A stretch of 64,000 bases of DNA, from positions 1,984,001 to 2,048,000 of the forward strand of contig NZ_CP040755.1 in the NCBI RefSeq assembly GCF_024585285.1. The letters run 5' to 3'. The notes under the pieces were generated by a model, which did no database searches, had not been told where the DNA came from, and worked only from the letters and a program-made list of their open reading frames with translations. The stretch is from Colwellia sp. M166 (lineage in GTDB: Bacteria; Pseudomonadota; Gammaproteobacteria; Enterobacterales; Alteromonadaceae). Positions 18,155 through 27,364 of this stretch are shown here, piece after piece; the stretch's first letter is position 1, and every line of letters begins with the position of its first letter. A program made the position numbers and the translations under genes.

Positions 18155-19914
18155 TGCCAACTGATGCCGCAACAGATCATGCTGACTCAGAGCAACAATT
18201 AGAAAAAATACGTACCCTGCTCTTAGGTAAAGAAAACAGCAAAGTAACAGCAAGCATAAAAAAAGATGCTCGTAGCCTAGTGGCTGATGTTATTACTGAA
18301 GCACTGCATGATAGACAAAAAAAAGACAATTCAGTGAATAAGGTACTGCAACCATTCGTTGAAGAGTCCGTTAAACAATCTGTTGCTCACAATAGTGAAC
18401 AACTGGTTAGCGCTTTATACCCACTTGTTGGTAGCTTGGTCAGAAAGTCTGTTGCTGCTTTTCTTAGTGATTTTATGGAGAAAACCAATCAGTTACTAGA
18501 AAATAGTTTAACCATCAAAGGATTAAAATGGCGCTTTAAAGCACGGCAAAGTGGCATCAGTTATGCTCAATATGCCGCATCACAAACCTTTGTTTATCGT
18601 GTAGAACATGTTTTTCTTATTCACAGAGAGAGCGGTCTATTATTAAGCACTGTTGCTCGGGAGCATGAAAGTAACAGTAACGCAGATATTGTCTCTGCCA
18701 TGTTAACCGCGATTAATGACTTCGTTGGTGATTCGTTTCTAACCGATCAAGAAGGTCAAAAAGAACAATTACAAGCGGTGAGTACCGACAACTTTAACTT
18801 ACTGATAAAACCAGGACCGAGTGCGCTAGTTGTAGCTGCCGTGAGTGGTAATCCACCGCAAAGTATCAGTAATCAACTGCAACTGACACTAGAAAACATC
18901 CATAGTTTATACTTTGATGAACTCAATAGTTTCAATGGTGACAATAAAGACTTTGATAGCGTCGACAATTTATTACGCGACTGTTTGTTATCTGAACAGA
19001 AAACCGTAACAGCTGAGAAGAAGAAAATTCCTTGGTTGGCTTGGTCAATCGTATCATTAGTTATGATCTACGTCGGATACCAATCCTTTAACTGGTTTAA
19101 AAGCGCCCAGCTGCACGAAAAAATAATGCAACTAGATAATCAACCTGGGATCATTATCAAGCGGCTAAAAATAAATCAGCTTGATAACATCAGCTTAGAT
19201 ATATTACGCGATCCCGATGCCTTAAATATTAATGATTGGCTGAAAGAAAATGCATTAATTCCAGCACAACTCACGATTACTGAACGTAACTATCGCTCGC
19301 TTGATCAACAAATATTACAACAACGAGCGCAACGTATTATTTCAGCATATCCAAGTATTAATGCTAGTTGGCAAAATCATCACCTTATGATTACTGGCAC
19401 CGTAGATTTAATAAAAATAGAACAACTACGCAACACTCTAGCTATCGCCGGCTTCACCGAAGGAGAAAACCTTAACACTGAACAACTCACGTTGGTAGCA
19501 AACTCTCCTTCAATAGCCAGCGAAGAAATTAAGCAACAACTGTTTGAGCAGTTAATTGGTCGCATAGCATCTATTCAACTTAATTTTTCAGTTGCCAGTG
19601 AAAGTATCACCCCACAAATGCAAACATCATTACAGCGGCTATATCTGTATATGCAACAATTAACCCCGATAGCTAAAGACCTTAATATTGATTTTGGTTT
19701 ACTCATTTTAGGCAGTAGCGATAACACCGGCAGTAAAAACACTAATAACATTTTGAGTATAAAAAGAGCCAACAATACTGCAGAGATATTACAGAGCAAA
19801 GGCATAGCTAAAGATAAAATGTATGTGGTTGGTTTAGGGCAGATAAACATCAAAAATATTAGCAGGACAGCAAGAAGCGTTATGTTCAAGGTAATATATA
19901 TAAATCACGACTAA
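18154..19914 (+). CDS. Longin/roadblock-like domain + membrane helix + OmpA-like protein
   Basis: A 586-residue protein with a distinct modular layout. Residues 1-145 are helical. Residues about 148-265 look like a longin/roadblock-type fold, opening VEHVFLIHRESGLLLS and followed by an ADIVSAMLTAINDFVGDSF helix. One membrane helix lies at about 292-309. Residues about 310-470 contain a BON-like segment. Residues about 480-586 resemble an OmpA peptidoglycan-associating domain, with LGSSDNTGSKNTNN and SIKRANNTAEILQSKGI. The cytoplasmic half would face the GTPase encoded next, and roadblock/longin proteins are known partners of small GTPases (MglB with MglA). Domain calls are by eye and moderate; the overall topology is clear. 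Confidence 0.72.
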   Translation: MPTDAATDHADSEQQLEKIRTLLLGKENSKVTASIKKDARSLVADVITEALHDRQKKDNSVNKVLQPFVEESVKQSVAHNSEQLVSALYPLVGSLVRKSVAAFLSDFMEKTNQLLENSLTIKGLKWRFKARQSGISYAQYAASQTFVYRVEHVFLIHRESGLLLSTVAREHESNSNADIVSAMLTAINDFVGDSFLTDQEGQKEQLQAVSTDNFNLLIKPGPSALVVAAVSGNPPQSISNQLQLTLENIHSLYFDELNSFNGDNKDFDSVDNLLRDCLLSEQKTVTAEKKKIPWLAWSIVSLVMIYVGYQSFNWFKSAQLHEKIMQLDNQPGIIIKRLKINQLDNISLDILRDPDALNINDWLKENALIPAQLTITERNYRSLDQQILQQRAQRIISAYPSINASWQNHHLMITGTVDLIKIEQLRNTLAIAGFTEGENLNTEQLTLVANSPSIASEEIKQQLFEQLIGRIASIQLNFSVASESITPQMQTSLQRLYLYMQQLTPIAKDLNIDFGLLILGSSDNTGSKNTNNILSIKRANNTAEILQSKGIAKDKMYVVGLGQINIKNISRTARSVMFKVIYINHD

Positions 19915-20027
19915 ATAACCTGAACTCAGGATAAATAAAATAATAAGGTGACTCTGTTGTAAATAAGAGTAGTATTTTAAGTGGTATTATTAATAAACAA
20001 CAAGCGGTCGAAAAGGGAGGTGACGCT

Positions 20028-20543
20028 TTGATTCAAAAAAAAATCTGCCTATTAGGCGCATCGAGTGTTGGTAAAACCAGTTTAGTTAAACAATTTGTCG
20101 AAGGTATTTTTAGTGAAAAATATCTAACTACCATTGGTGTTAAAATTGACAAAAAAACGCTATCGATAGCAAATGAGCAAGTTAATCTGCTGCTATGGGA
20201 TATGGAAGGCAATGATAGTTATAACGTTTTTCAAGAGAAGTACTTACGCGGTGCTGCTGGCTATATTATAGTTGTTGATCAAACTCGTGCTTCTTCATTG
20301 CTTGAAGGTATCGACATTCACACGCTCGCACGCCAAGTTACTGATTGCCCAGCAATATTGGCCATTAATAAAAGCGACTTACTGGCTACCTGGCATTTAG
20401 ATGACAGCGAATATGAAGCCTATCAAGATTTATTTGCTCTGCATTTTTTAACCAGTGCTAAAACTGGCAATAATGTCGAGCAAATGTTCTCATCATTGGC
20501 TGAATTGCTATTAAAGCGTGAAAAAAATGACCTCACTACTTAA
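20028..20543 (+). CDS. Ras/Rab-like small GTPase
   Basis: A 171-residue small GTPase. G1 is GASSVGKTSL, G2 the TTIGV loop, G3 WDMEGND, G4 NKSD and G5 SAK. The start must be TTG at 20028, since no ATG or GTG lies in frame before it; a very strong GGGAGG site sits seven bases upstream. In G3 the residue matching catalytic Gln61 of Ras is Asn, suggesting slow intrinsic hydrolysis or dependence on a partner. It lies between the longin/OmpA membrane protein and the GGDEF-EAL gene and overlaps the latter, so it plausibly links envelope state to c-di-GMP. Prokaryotic Rab-like GTPases are known, but their roles are mostly undefined. Confidence 0.88.
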   Translation: MIQKKICLLGASSVGKTSLVKQFVEGIFSEKYLTTIGVKIDKKTLSIANEQVNLLLWDMEGNDSYNVFQEKYLRGAAGYIIVVDQTRASSLLEGIDIHTLARQVTDCPAILAINKSDLLATWHLDDSEYEAYQDLFALHFLTSAKTGNNVEQMFSSLAELLLKREKNDLTT

Positions 20544-22668
20544 TACCGCTTTAAATGCCTTAGAACAAGTTGTACTGGAAGTAACTGACGCCAAATCCTG
20601 CACAGTAAAATTACTGGAAGGTGGTAGCACATGGGCAAGTGATTTATTCCCCCAATCTAGCGATCAACAAGCATTTACTATTAATGAAGATATTCCTTTT
20701 TTACTGGATTTTCTCATTGATGCTAAAACCATTTGGCAGCAACAAGAAAATGCTAAATTGCACTCGGGTTTATGGACTGAAATAACCTCAAATAATAAAG
20801 AGTTACATTTAGAAGCCATTGCGATAAAACACCAGCAACGCAATATTTTAGTGATAAGTAACCAATTAGAAAACTTTAAAATTCAACAAAAAACTAAACA
20901 GTTAGCACGTGAAGTTTTATTGTCTTACGATCGACTTTTTTTAAAAAATGAATATCTGCATACACGATTACTGTCTATTTTAAATCAGCCTACCGACCAA
21001 AGTAATGTGCTAGCAACACTGGCTAAAGTCATTGAAAATGCAGAGTTTGCAGTTTTAATTGCTAGTAAAGACTTCACCACCAGTATTGAAAATTCAGCCG
21101 CACTCAGTCTATTTAAACAAGATGATTTACTAAGATCACAATCGGCTCGCCCGATAGACATTCTCATTACCTTGATGAAAAATCAATTACCTGAATACCA
21201 ACGCATACTCGCAACAGGCTCAAGTTGGGATGGCGAGTTGTGTTGGATTTTGCCTCCCTCAACGCTAAAGTGGCTGAAAATCGGCTTTTATCCGGTAAAA
21301 AGCAAAAACAACCAAGTAGAAAGCTGGATCATATTTGCCAACGACATCAGCACCATTAAACACTTAACACAGCGTAACGAATTACTTGCAATGCAAGATA
21401 TGCTAACAGAGCTACCGAATCGCTTTGCGTTTTGGCAAACATTAGAAGAGCATATTGCTTCGAAACAAGCATTTTATTTACTCTATATTGATATTAATGA
21501 CTTTAGGCGACACAACGAATTTTATGGTCATCATGAAGGTGACAAGTTACTCATCGAACTCAGTAAGCGTATTCGCCGCGTTATTAAAGCCGTTGACTTT
21601 ATTGCCAGAGTCGGTGGTGATGAGTTTGCTATTATTCTCAGTGGTATTGATAATAAAAAAGCCTGCGAATTAGCCATAAAACGCATCATAGAAAATATTA
21701 ACAAGCCATTTCAAACTAAAGAACTCGAGCTTTTCGCAATTAAGGTTAGCATTGGCGTCGCCAATTACCCTAATGATGCAGAAAGCGTTGAAGAGTTAAT
21801 GAAATTTGTCGACTTGAGTGCTTATAACGGTAAGAAAAACAAAAAAAACTCAGTGCAATTTTATTCAAAATCAATGAAAGATGCTTCACATGACCTAATT
21901 AAAATAGAACAAGAGTTACGACAAGCAATCGCAAACAACGAATTTGAATTATATTTACAACCGATTATTGATGTCAAAACTAACTGCATTAACAAGGCCG
22001 AAGCATTGATCCGCTGGAATCATCCAGAAAATGGTTTAATCAGTCCGGACCAGTTTATTCCTATCGCTGAGAAAAGTGGTTTAATAATAGCACTAGGTCA
22101 ATGGGTTATAAGCCGCTCTTGCCAAATAGCGAAAGCAATTAATCAGCTAGGTTATAATGTTAAAATATCCATGAACCTATCCCCTTCTCAGGTCACTGAC
22201 GTTAATTTATTTTCTCATTTACGTAGCTGCATTAAAGACAACCAACTTAACCCTGGCTTATTAGAGTTAGAAGTCACAGAAGGTGTATTAGTTGATGATT
22301 ATGCAGTCGCAGAGAAGTTATTAAGCAAAGTCAGAATGATTGGTATGAGCGTTTCTGTTGATGATTTTGGCACCGGTTACAGCTCGCTTGCCTACTTAAA
22401 AAAACTACCATTAGATTATTTAAAAATTGATCGCTCATTTATTAAAGAAATTGTCACCGATGATAACGATAAAGCGATAGTGCGGGCCGTTATTGCTATG
22501 GCCCATAATTTAAATTTATGCGTCACAGCAGAAGGCGTTGAAACTAAAGAGCAACTAACCTTCCTGATTAATAACTCATGTAACTCAGTACAAGGTTACA
22601 TGTTAAGCAGACCGATTAAATTAGAGCATTTCATTAAGCTGCTTAATGAACAAAAAACCATAAACTGA
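20527..22668 (+). CDS. GGDEF-EAL c-di-GMP turnover protein
   Basis: Start at ATG 20527 (an in-frame GTG lies at 20518), overlapping the GTPase gene. The first 140 residues are unrecognised and soluble, a PAS-like sensory segment lies at about 155-285 (DELCWILPPSTLKWLKIGFYP region), and then come GGDEF (RVGGDEFAIIL, about residues 363-367) and EAL (AEALIRW, about 492) domains. The EAL motif set also includes DDFGTGYSSLAYL and AEGVET. Both catalytic motifs look intact, so synthesis, degradation or both are possible. There is no transmembrane helix, so localisation presumably depends on the cluster partners. It is last in the four-gene unit and converges on the cfa-like gene. Confidence 0.9.
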   Translation: MTSLLNTALNALEQVVLEVTDAKSCTVKLLEGGSTWASDLFPQSSDQQAFTINEDIPFLLDFLIDAKTIWQQQENAKLHSGLWTEITSNNKELHLEAIAIKHQQRNILVISNQLENFKIQQKTKQLAREVLLSYDRLFLKNEYLHTRLLSILNQPTDQSNVLATLAKVIENAEFAVLIASKDFTTSIENSAALSLFKQDDLLRSQSARPIDILITLMKNQLPEYQRILATGSSWDGELCWILPPSTLKWLKIGFYPVKSKNNQVESWIIFANDISTIKHLTQRNELLAMQDMLTELPNRFAFWQTLEEHIASKQAFYLLYIDINDFRRHNEFYGHHEGDKLLIELSKRIRRVIKAVDFIARVGGDEFAIILSGIDNKKACELAIKRIIENINKPFQTKELELFAIKVSIGVANYPNDAESVEELMKFVDLSAYNGKKNKKNSVQFYSKSMKDASHDLIKIEQELRQAIANNEFELYLQPIIDVKTNCINKAEALIRWNHPENGLISPDQFIPIAEKSGLIIALGQWVISRSCQIAKAINQLGYNVKISMNLSPSQVTDVNLFSHLRSCIKDNQLNPGLLELEVTEGVLVDDYAVAEKLLSKVRMIGMSVSVDDFGTGYSSLAYLKKLPLDYLKIDRSFIKEIVTDDNDKAIVRAVIAMAHNLNLCVTAEGVETKEQLTFLINNSCNSVQGYMLSRPIKLEHFIKLLNEQKTIN

Positions 22669-22721
22669 AGTTCATTTAAATTAAGTGCAGAGAAGTTAAG
22701 CTTTATAATTTGTTTAACCCG

Positions 22722-23951
22722 TTACTTTCTAGCAAGTAAATGAACGGTACTGGTCGAGCGCTCTAAAAAAGCACCTTCACAATATGCAAAATAATATAGC
22801 CATAAACGTTTAAATTTTTCATCATAACCAAACTGTGTCAGCTCTGACCAAGAATTTAAGAACGCCTCTCGCCAATGGGCTAATGTTTTTGCATAATCTA
22901 AACCTATATCGTCAATCGATTCTGTTACAAGCTCGGTATGTTGGGTAAGGTTTTGCGTTAAAATCGTCACTGAAGGTAAAAAACCACCGGGGAAAATATA
23001 ACGCTGAATAAAATCAACATTCTGTTTGTAGTAACCAAAACGTTGATCAGCAATAGTGATTGACTGTATTAATAACTTACCGCCTGATTTCAAACGTTGG
23101 TTACATTGCTGGAAAAAGCTCGGTAAATATTCAAACCCAACCGCTTCAATCATTTCAATTGACACTAACTTGTCGTATTCACCGGTTAAATCACGGTAAT
23201 CTTTTTTTAATAATGTTATTTGCTCTGTCAAGCCTAAGGCTTCAATACGTTGCTTTGCATAAGCATATTGTGCATCAGAAATGGTTGTTGTGGTAACTTT
23301 GCAGCCATAATGCTGAGCGGCATAAATAGCTAAACCGCCCCAACCTGTACCTATCTCTAATAAATGATCAGTGGTTTTTAATTCCAAACGCTGACAAATA
23401 GTCGACAGCTTATGCTGTTGCGCCTGCGCTAAGCTAGCTTCCGCTTGTGGGTAAATCGCTGATGAATACATCATTTGTGGATCAAGAAAGCGACTATAAA
23501 GCTCATTGCCTAAATCATAATGAGCAAGAATATTCTTTTTTGAACCTGTTTGACTGTTACGATTGCTACGATGTAATAAAGCGTATTTAAGTTTAGTTAA
23601 CCAAGGTTTTTTTTGCTCAAGTGCATCGGTTTGCTGCTGAGCGCGAGCAAAAATTCTAATAACTGTGGTTAAATTAGGACTGCTCCATTTGCCAGCAATA
23701 TAAGCCTCAGCAGCTCCTATGCTGCCACCCTTAACAAAATCACGATAAACACTGCTGTCATGAATATTAATACGTCCCAGTAAGGATTTATTTTCCGCAA
23801 ACTCAGGAAATAGAAAGCGCTGACTATTATCAACCAATTCAATTTGCCCGTAGTCAAGTTTTGCTAAAACTGAGAACACTAAACTACGACAACGCTTATC
23901 TAACCAATTAGCTTGTTTTCTTACTTTTAATCCTGACACTTGTTCCACCAT
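22722..23951 (-). CDS. CFA-synthase-family lipid methyltransferase (divergent active site)
   Basis: A 409-residue member of the cyclopropane-fatty-acyl-phospholipid synthase family, with the fold landmarks HYDLGNELYSRFLD, the SAM motif LEIGTGWGGLA, IEMIEAVG and YIFPGGFLPS. Compared with E. coli Cfa, the bicarbonate ligands appear changed: the Cys is Ser164, the His is Gln296 and the Tyr is Arg361, while the Glu (Glu269) is kept. It may therefore methylate unsaturated lipid chains without making cyclopropane. It is the last gene of the ChrR-linked stress cluster and has an AGGAG site four bases before the ATG. A link to furan or branched fatty acid formation, as described for Rhodobacter ChrR-sigma-E regulons, is an inference. 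Confidence 0.85.
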   Translation of the reverse strand: MVEQVSGLKVRKQANWLDKRCRSLVFSVLAKLDYGQIELVDNSQRFLFPEFAENKSLLGRINIHDSSVYRDFVKGGSIGAAEAYIAGKWSSPNLTTVIRIFARAQQQTDALEQKKPWLTKLKYALLHRSNRNSQTGSKKNILAHYDLGNELYSRFLDPQMMYSSAIYPQAEASLAQAQQHKLSTICQRLELKTTDHLLEIGTGWGGLAIYAAQHYGCKVTTTTISDAQYAYAKQRIEALGLTEQITLLKKDYRDLTGEYDKLVSIEMIEAVGFEYLPSFFQQCNQRLKSGGKLLIQSITIADQRFGYYKQNVDFIQRYIFPGGFLPSVTILTQNLTQHTELVTESIDDIGLDYAKTLAHWREAFLNSWSELTQFGYDEKFKRLWLYYFAYCEGAFLERSTSTVHLLARK

Positions 23952-23993
23952 TAAACTCCTTAATTAAAGCTTTTTGACCTAGCGTTATAACAA

Positions 23994-24806
23994 TTACTTA
24001 GCTTTTTGATAGCCAATAAAGGGAATACCTTTACAAAAAATCTTCAAAGCTTGCCAATATATGCCCAAAACTATTTTCAAGGTCATTACCGGAAAATTAC
24101 ACCAGAGCTTCCATAGCGAGGTACGGGTAAATGGCACTTTGGTTAAATTCATTGTTGCAGCAAATATTTTTTGCTCAGCTTTACCATTTTCACTGTCACC
24201 TTTTGAGTGGTTTTCAATATGAACGAGTAACTTGCCACTATTGAGCATCGGTGGCTTAATTCGCCATTGATAACACATATTCAAATCCATAAAAGGTGAC
24301 ACCTGAAAATTTTTCTCGGTAATATGAGGCTTGGCATCGAGTTCACTGTTTTCATCATGACTTAACGGTACTAAATAATAATGCCGCTCATGCCACGGTG
24401 TATTACTCACTTCCACTAACACTTGCTGACAAATTTCATTGGCGTCATAGCAAAAATAAAAATTTGCTGGACTAAAATAAAGCCCTAAACACCTAACCTG
24501 AACTAACATAGTGATGCGAGCTATCTTGTCAGCAATATCATCATTAGCCGTTAAAACTGCTACTTTATTCTTTATACGTTGCTTAAGAGATCCTGGTTCA
24601 CCTTTTAGATAATCATTTTGCTCAAACCTCAACAAATTAAACCAAGCAAAACCAAAAATGCCTTTCGGTGCTTGTTTTTTTTCCATTTCATCAGCATCAA
24701 GCGCCAGCATATATAACTGATAGTTAAAGCTATGTGGCTTAGGGCTAAAGCGTCGATGGCTGATTTGCCCGCGATAAATATGACTATAAGGAGAGTGTTC
24801 AGTCAT
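23994..24806 (-). CDS. DUF1365 protein
   Basis: Conserved protein regularly encoded between a CFA-type methyltransferase and an FAD-dependent oxidoreductase. The N-terminal pattern YRGQISHRRFSPKPHSFNY and the later FYFCYD segment are typical. The longest ORF reaches 24842, but this overlaps the upstream gene by 31 bp and adds residues unlike the family; ATG 24806 gives MTEHSPYSHIYRG and lies 5 bp after the upstream stop, so it is preferred (270 residues). No catalytic residues are known to me. A role in fatty-acid or membrane modification is inferred from its neighbours. Confidence 0.85.
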   Translation of the reverse strand: MTEHSPYSHIYRGQISHRRFSPKPHSFNYQLYMLALDADEMEKKQAPKGIFGFAWFNLLRFEQNDYLKGEPGSLKQRIKNKVAVLTANDDIADKIARITMLVQVRCLGLYFSPANFYFCYDANEICQQVLVEVSNTPWHERHYYLVPLSHDENSELDAKPHITEKNFQVSPFMDLNMCYQWRIKPPMLNSGKLLVHIENHSKGDSENGKAEQKIFAATMNLTKVPFTRTSLWKLWCNFPVMTLKIVLGIYWQALKIFCKGIPFIGYQKAK

Positions 24807-24811
24807 GATTA

Positions 24812-26083
24812 TTACTTCGCTGCACTGTCTTGCAAATAGCAATCAAATCGCTGCGCTACATCAACAGCGCTTCTGACGCCATCTTCATGGAAGCCGCTAT
24901 ACCAATATGCACCAACAAAATGAGTGTTTTGTTGACCACATATCTGTATACGTTGACGCTGCGCTTCAATAGACGCTATTGAAAATACCGGATGATGATA
25001 AGTAAATTCTCGCAATACTTTACTCGGGTCAATATCCTCTCGCTGATTCAAAGTGACACAAAAAGTATGCTCAGAATTTAATCCCTGCAAGATATTCATA
25101 TTGTAAGTAACGCTCGCAGGCTTGGTTCTATTTGAAGTTAATTGATAGTTCCAACTCGCCCATGCCTTTTGCCTTTTCGGCAGTAAACTAATATCGGTAT
25201 GTAACACCACAGAATTATCGCTGTAAGGTATCGCACCCAATATATTTTGTTCTTGCTCGCTCGCATCACCAAGTAAAGCCAGCGCTTGATCAGAATGACA
25301 AGCCAATACCACTTCATCAAACGTTTGTATTTCACCGCTAGCAAAATGCAGCTGAACTTGGTTATTTTCTCGTGTTACCGCACTAATATCAGCGTTAAGA
25401 TGAATATTATCAGCGAACGATGCAGACAAAGGTGCCAAGTAGCTTCTCGATCCCCCCGGCACAACATACCATTGTGGCCTACCGGCTATATTCAATAAGC
25501 CATGGTGATGGAAAAAATTAACAAAAAACTGAAATTGAAACTGCTCCATTTGCTCTAAGGAACTAGACCAAATCGCAGCCCCCATCGGCAAAATATAATG
25601 CTCAGCAAAGTAATCACTGAATTTATGCTCACTTAAAAACTCGCCTAAGGTCAATTGCTCAGTATAGTTTTTGCTTTGAAAGCTTTGTTTGCACAGTTTA
25701 TTAAATTTAAGAATATCGCTAATTAATAACCAAAATTTCGGGTTGAAAATATTACGACGCTGTGCAAATAAGCTATCAAGGTTATGGCCGTTATACTCCA
25801 TCCCCGTATCCGTATTATGTACCGAAAAGCTCATTTGTGTTTCTTGCTTACCGACACCTATTTCGTCTAATAACGCTAAATAGTTTGGATAGGTTTTATT
25901 ATTAAAAACAATAAAACCAGTGTCGATGGCATACCATGTGTTATCAACTTCAACATCTACCGTTGCGGTGTGTCCGCCGATAGCCGAAGCCTTTTCAAAA
26001 ACACTCACTTGATGCTTTTTAGCTAATAAATAGGCGGCAGTTAAACCCGACACACCTGATCCGATAATAGCGATATGTTTCAT
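24812..26083 (-). CDS. FAD-dependent amine-oxidase-like oxidoreductase
   Basis: A 423-residue flavoprotein with the N-terminal dinucleotide fold IIGSGVSGLTAAYLL, the second signature FEKASAIGGHTATVDV and the C-terminal FAD contact HFVGAYWYSGFHEDGVRSA. It belongs to the amine-oxidase/phytoene-desaturase-like family found next to DUF1365 and CFA-type genes. Together these three probably modify unsaturated fatty acids in the membrane. It overlaps the SDR gene upstream by 4 bp (ATGA), so translation is coupled. The substrate is not known. Confidence 0.88.
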   Translation of the reverse strand: MKHIAIIGSGVSGLTAAYLLAKKHQVSVFEKASAIGGHTATVDVEVDNTWYAIDTGFIVFNNKTYPNYLALLDEIGVGKQETQMSFSVHNTDTGMEYNGHNLDSLFAQRRNIFNPKFWLLISDILKFNKLCKQSFQSKNYTEQLTLGEFLSEHKFSDYFAEHYILPMGAAIWSSSLEQMEQFQFQFFVNFFHHHGLLNIAGRPQWYVVPGGSRSYLAPLSASFADNIHLNADISAVTRENNQVQLHFASGEIQTFDEVVLACHSDQALALLGDASEQEQNILGAIPYSDNSVVLHTDISLLPKRQKAWASWNYQLTSNRTKPASVTYNMNILQGLNSEHTFCVTLNQREDIDPSKVLREFTYHHPVFSIASIEAQRQRIQICGQQNTHFVGAYWYSGFHEDGVRSAVDVAQRFDCYLQDSAAK

Positions 26084-26823
26084 TTTTTCTCACTCTTTAA
26101 GGCAATATTTTGCCAAACAACGTCAGGAAATAGCGCGAGCAGTTTCAATAACAAGGTTAATCTTTTGGGAAAATGTAGATAAGATTTTTTAGCGCTTACA
26201 CCTTGATAAATTCGGCTAGCCGCTTGTTGACTGGATAGTAAAAATGGCATAGAAAAATCATTTTTATCCGTTAATGGCGTTTTGATAAAACCAGGGTGTA
26301 CGAGAGTTACAGCAATATCTTGCGCTTTTAAATCTATCCGTAAGCTATTGGCTAAGTAATCAATACCTGCTTTAGAAGCACCATAAGCTTCGGCTCGAGG
26401 AAACGGCAATAATGTCGCACTAGAGCTAATAAATACAACCTGCCCTCCGGCATCCACTTTTGGTAAAAAATACTCTAGTAAATAACCTAAAGATTGCAGA
26501 TTTGTTGCGATAACACTAGCAAATAACTCGCCATCAAATGCCTTGGCATTGTCGATATAGCGACAATCACCGGCGTTAAACATTAAAATATCTATACGGG
26601 CTATTTGCTTGAGTTCAGCTGCAGCGGCTTTTATTTGCTCACTATCAGTAATATCAAAGGCAACAGGAATAACATCGGCATTACTATCAGCTAGTTGTTT
26701 AAGCTTTTCTTTATTACGACCACAGGCAATAACCTGATAGTCGTTGGCTAAGTAATGATGTAGCAAAGACTCGCCGATACCAGAAGTAGCACCGGTAATA
26801 AGAATAGTGCGTTTTGCATTCAT
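26080..26823 (-). CDS. Short-chain dehydrogenase/reductase
   Basis: A classical SDR of 247 residues: NAD(P)-binding GATSGIGESL at about 11-20, an MFNAGD segment (the NNAG position), the catalytic Ser in VFISSSATL, and YGASKAG with catalytic Tyr and Lys. The HPGFIKTPLTDKN segment follows. The preference of the SNADV region for NAD or NADP is unclear. It is coupled by 4-bp overlaps to both neighbours, so it is an integral part of the photo-oxidative operon. The reaction is unknown, probably an alcohol/ketone conversion on a lipid. Confidence 0.88.
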   Translation of the reverse strand: MNAKRTILITGATSGIGESLLHHYLANDYQVIACGRNKEKLKQLADSNADVIPVAFDITDSEQIKAAAAELKQIARIDILMFNAGDCRYIDNAKAFDGELFASVIATNLQSLGYLLEYFLPKVDAGGQVVFISSSATLLPFPRAEAYGASKAGIDYLANSLRIDLKAQDIAVTLVHPGFIKTPLTDKNDFSMPFLLSSQQAASRIYQGVSAKKSYLHFPKRLTLLLKLLALFPDVVWQNIALKSEKK

Positions 26824-27299
26824 GAGTTGGTCGCCCTACGTTTCAGGAAGCGAATAATGCGTCCTAATAAAGGTACTTGTTCATAAAGCATTGCGCCTAA
26901 ATCGATATAATCACGATGAAAAATAACTTTATCGCCATCACCTCTTATGTGCGAGCTACCTTGTACATGCACCACATTACCGGCATTTAAACGTGGATGC
27001 TGATAGCTCATATTCCAATAAATAGCCGCTTCATTTTCTTCTGCTATCACCTGCTCAATACTAAATTCACAATAGCTGAGCTGTTGATACAGTCCATCAA
27101 AATAATGGGCTAATTGCTCAAAACCGGTCAGTTTATGCATGGGATCAATAAAGGTAATATTTTGATGATAAAGCTCAGCTAACAAGTGCAAATTATCAAC
27201 CGATAATCGCTGATAGATATCGACAAACTTAATTAACCAAAGTGCATGCGGAGGTTGAATATTTAATTCATTCGCTTGCTGAAATTTTTCATCTGACAT
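26820..27299 (-). CDS. SnoaL/NTF2-like protein
   Basis: A 159-residue protein with the alpha+beta cone pattern of the NTF2/SnoaL fold: an N-terminal helix, YHQNITFIDPMHKLTG, a central strand region with AIYWNMSYQH and an RDYIDLGAMLYEQVPLLG end that is typical of the SnoaL-like proteins of ChrR/photolyase clusters. An AAGGA site precedes the ATG. It could be a small-molecule binding or isomerase-like subunit; no catalytic residues can be named. Confidence 0.8.
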   Translation of the reverse strand: MSDEKFQQANELNIQPPHALWLIKFVDIYQRLSVDNLHLLAELYHQNITFIDPMHKLTGFEQLAHYFDGLYQQLSYCEFSIEQVIAEENEAAIYWNMSYQHPRLNAGNVVHVQGSSHIRGDGDKVIFHRDYIDLGAMLYEQVPLLGRIIRFLKRRATNS

Positions 27300-27364
27300 A
27301 AAGACTATTCCTTGCTATGCCTTTATTCTTGAGCTTATTTCAACAAGCATAATATCCATTACTG

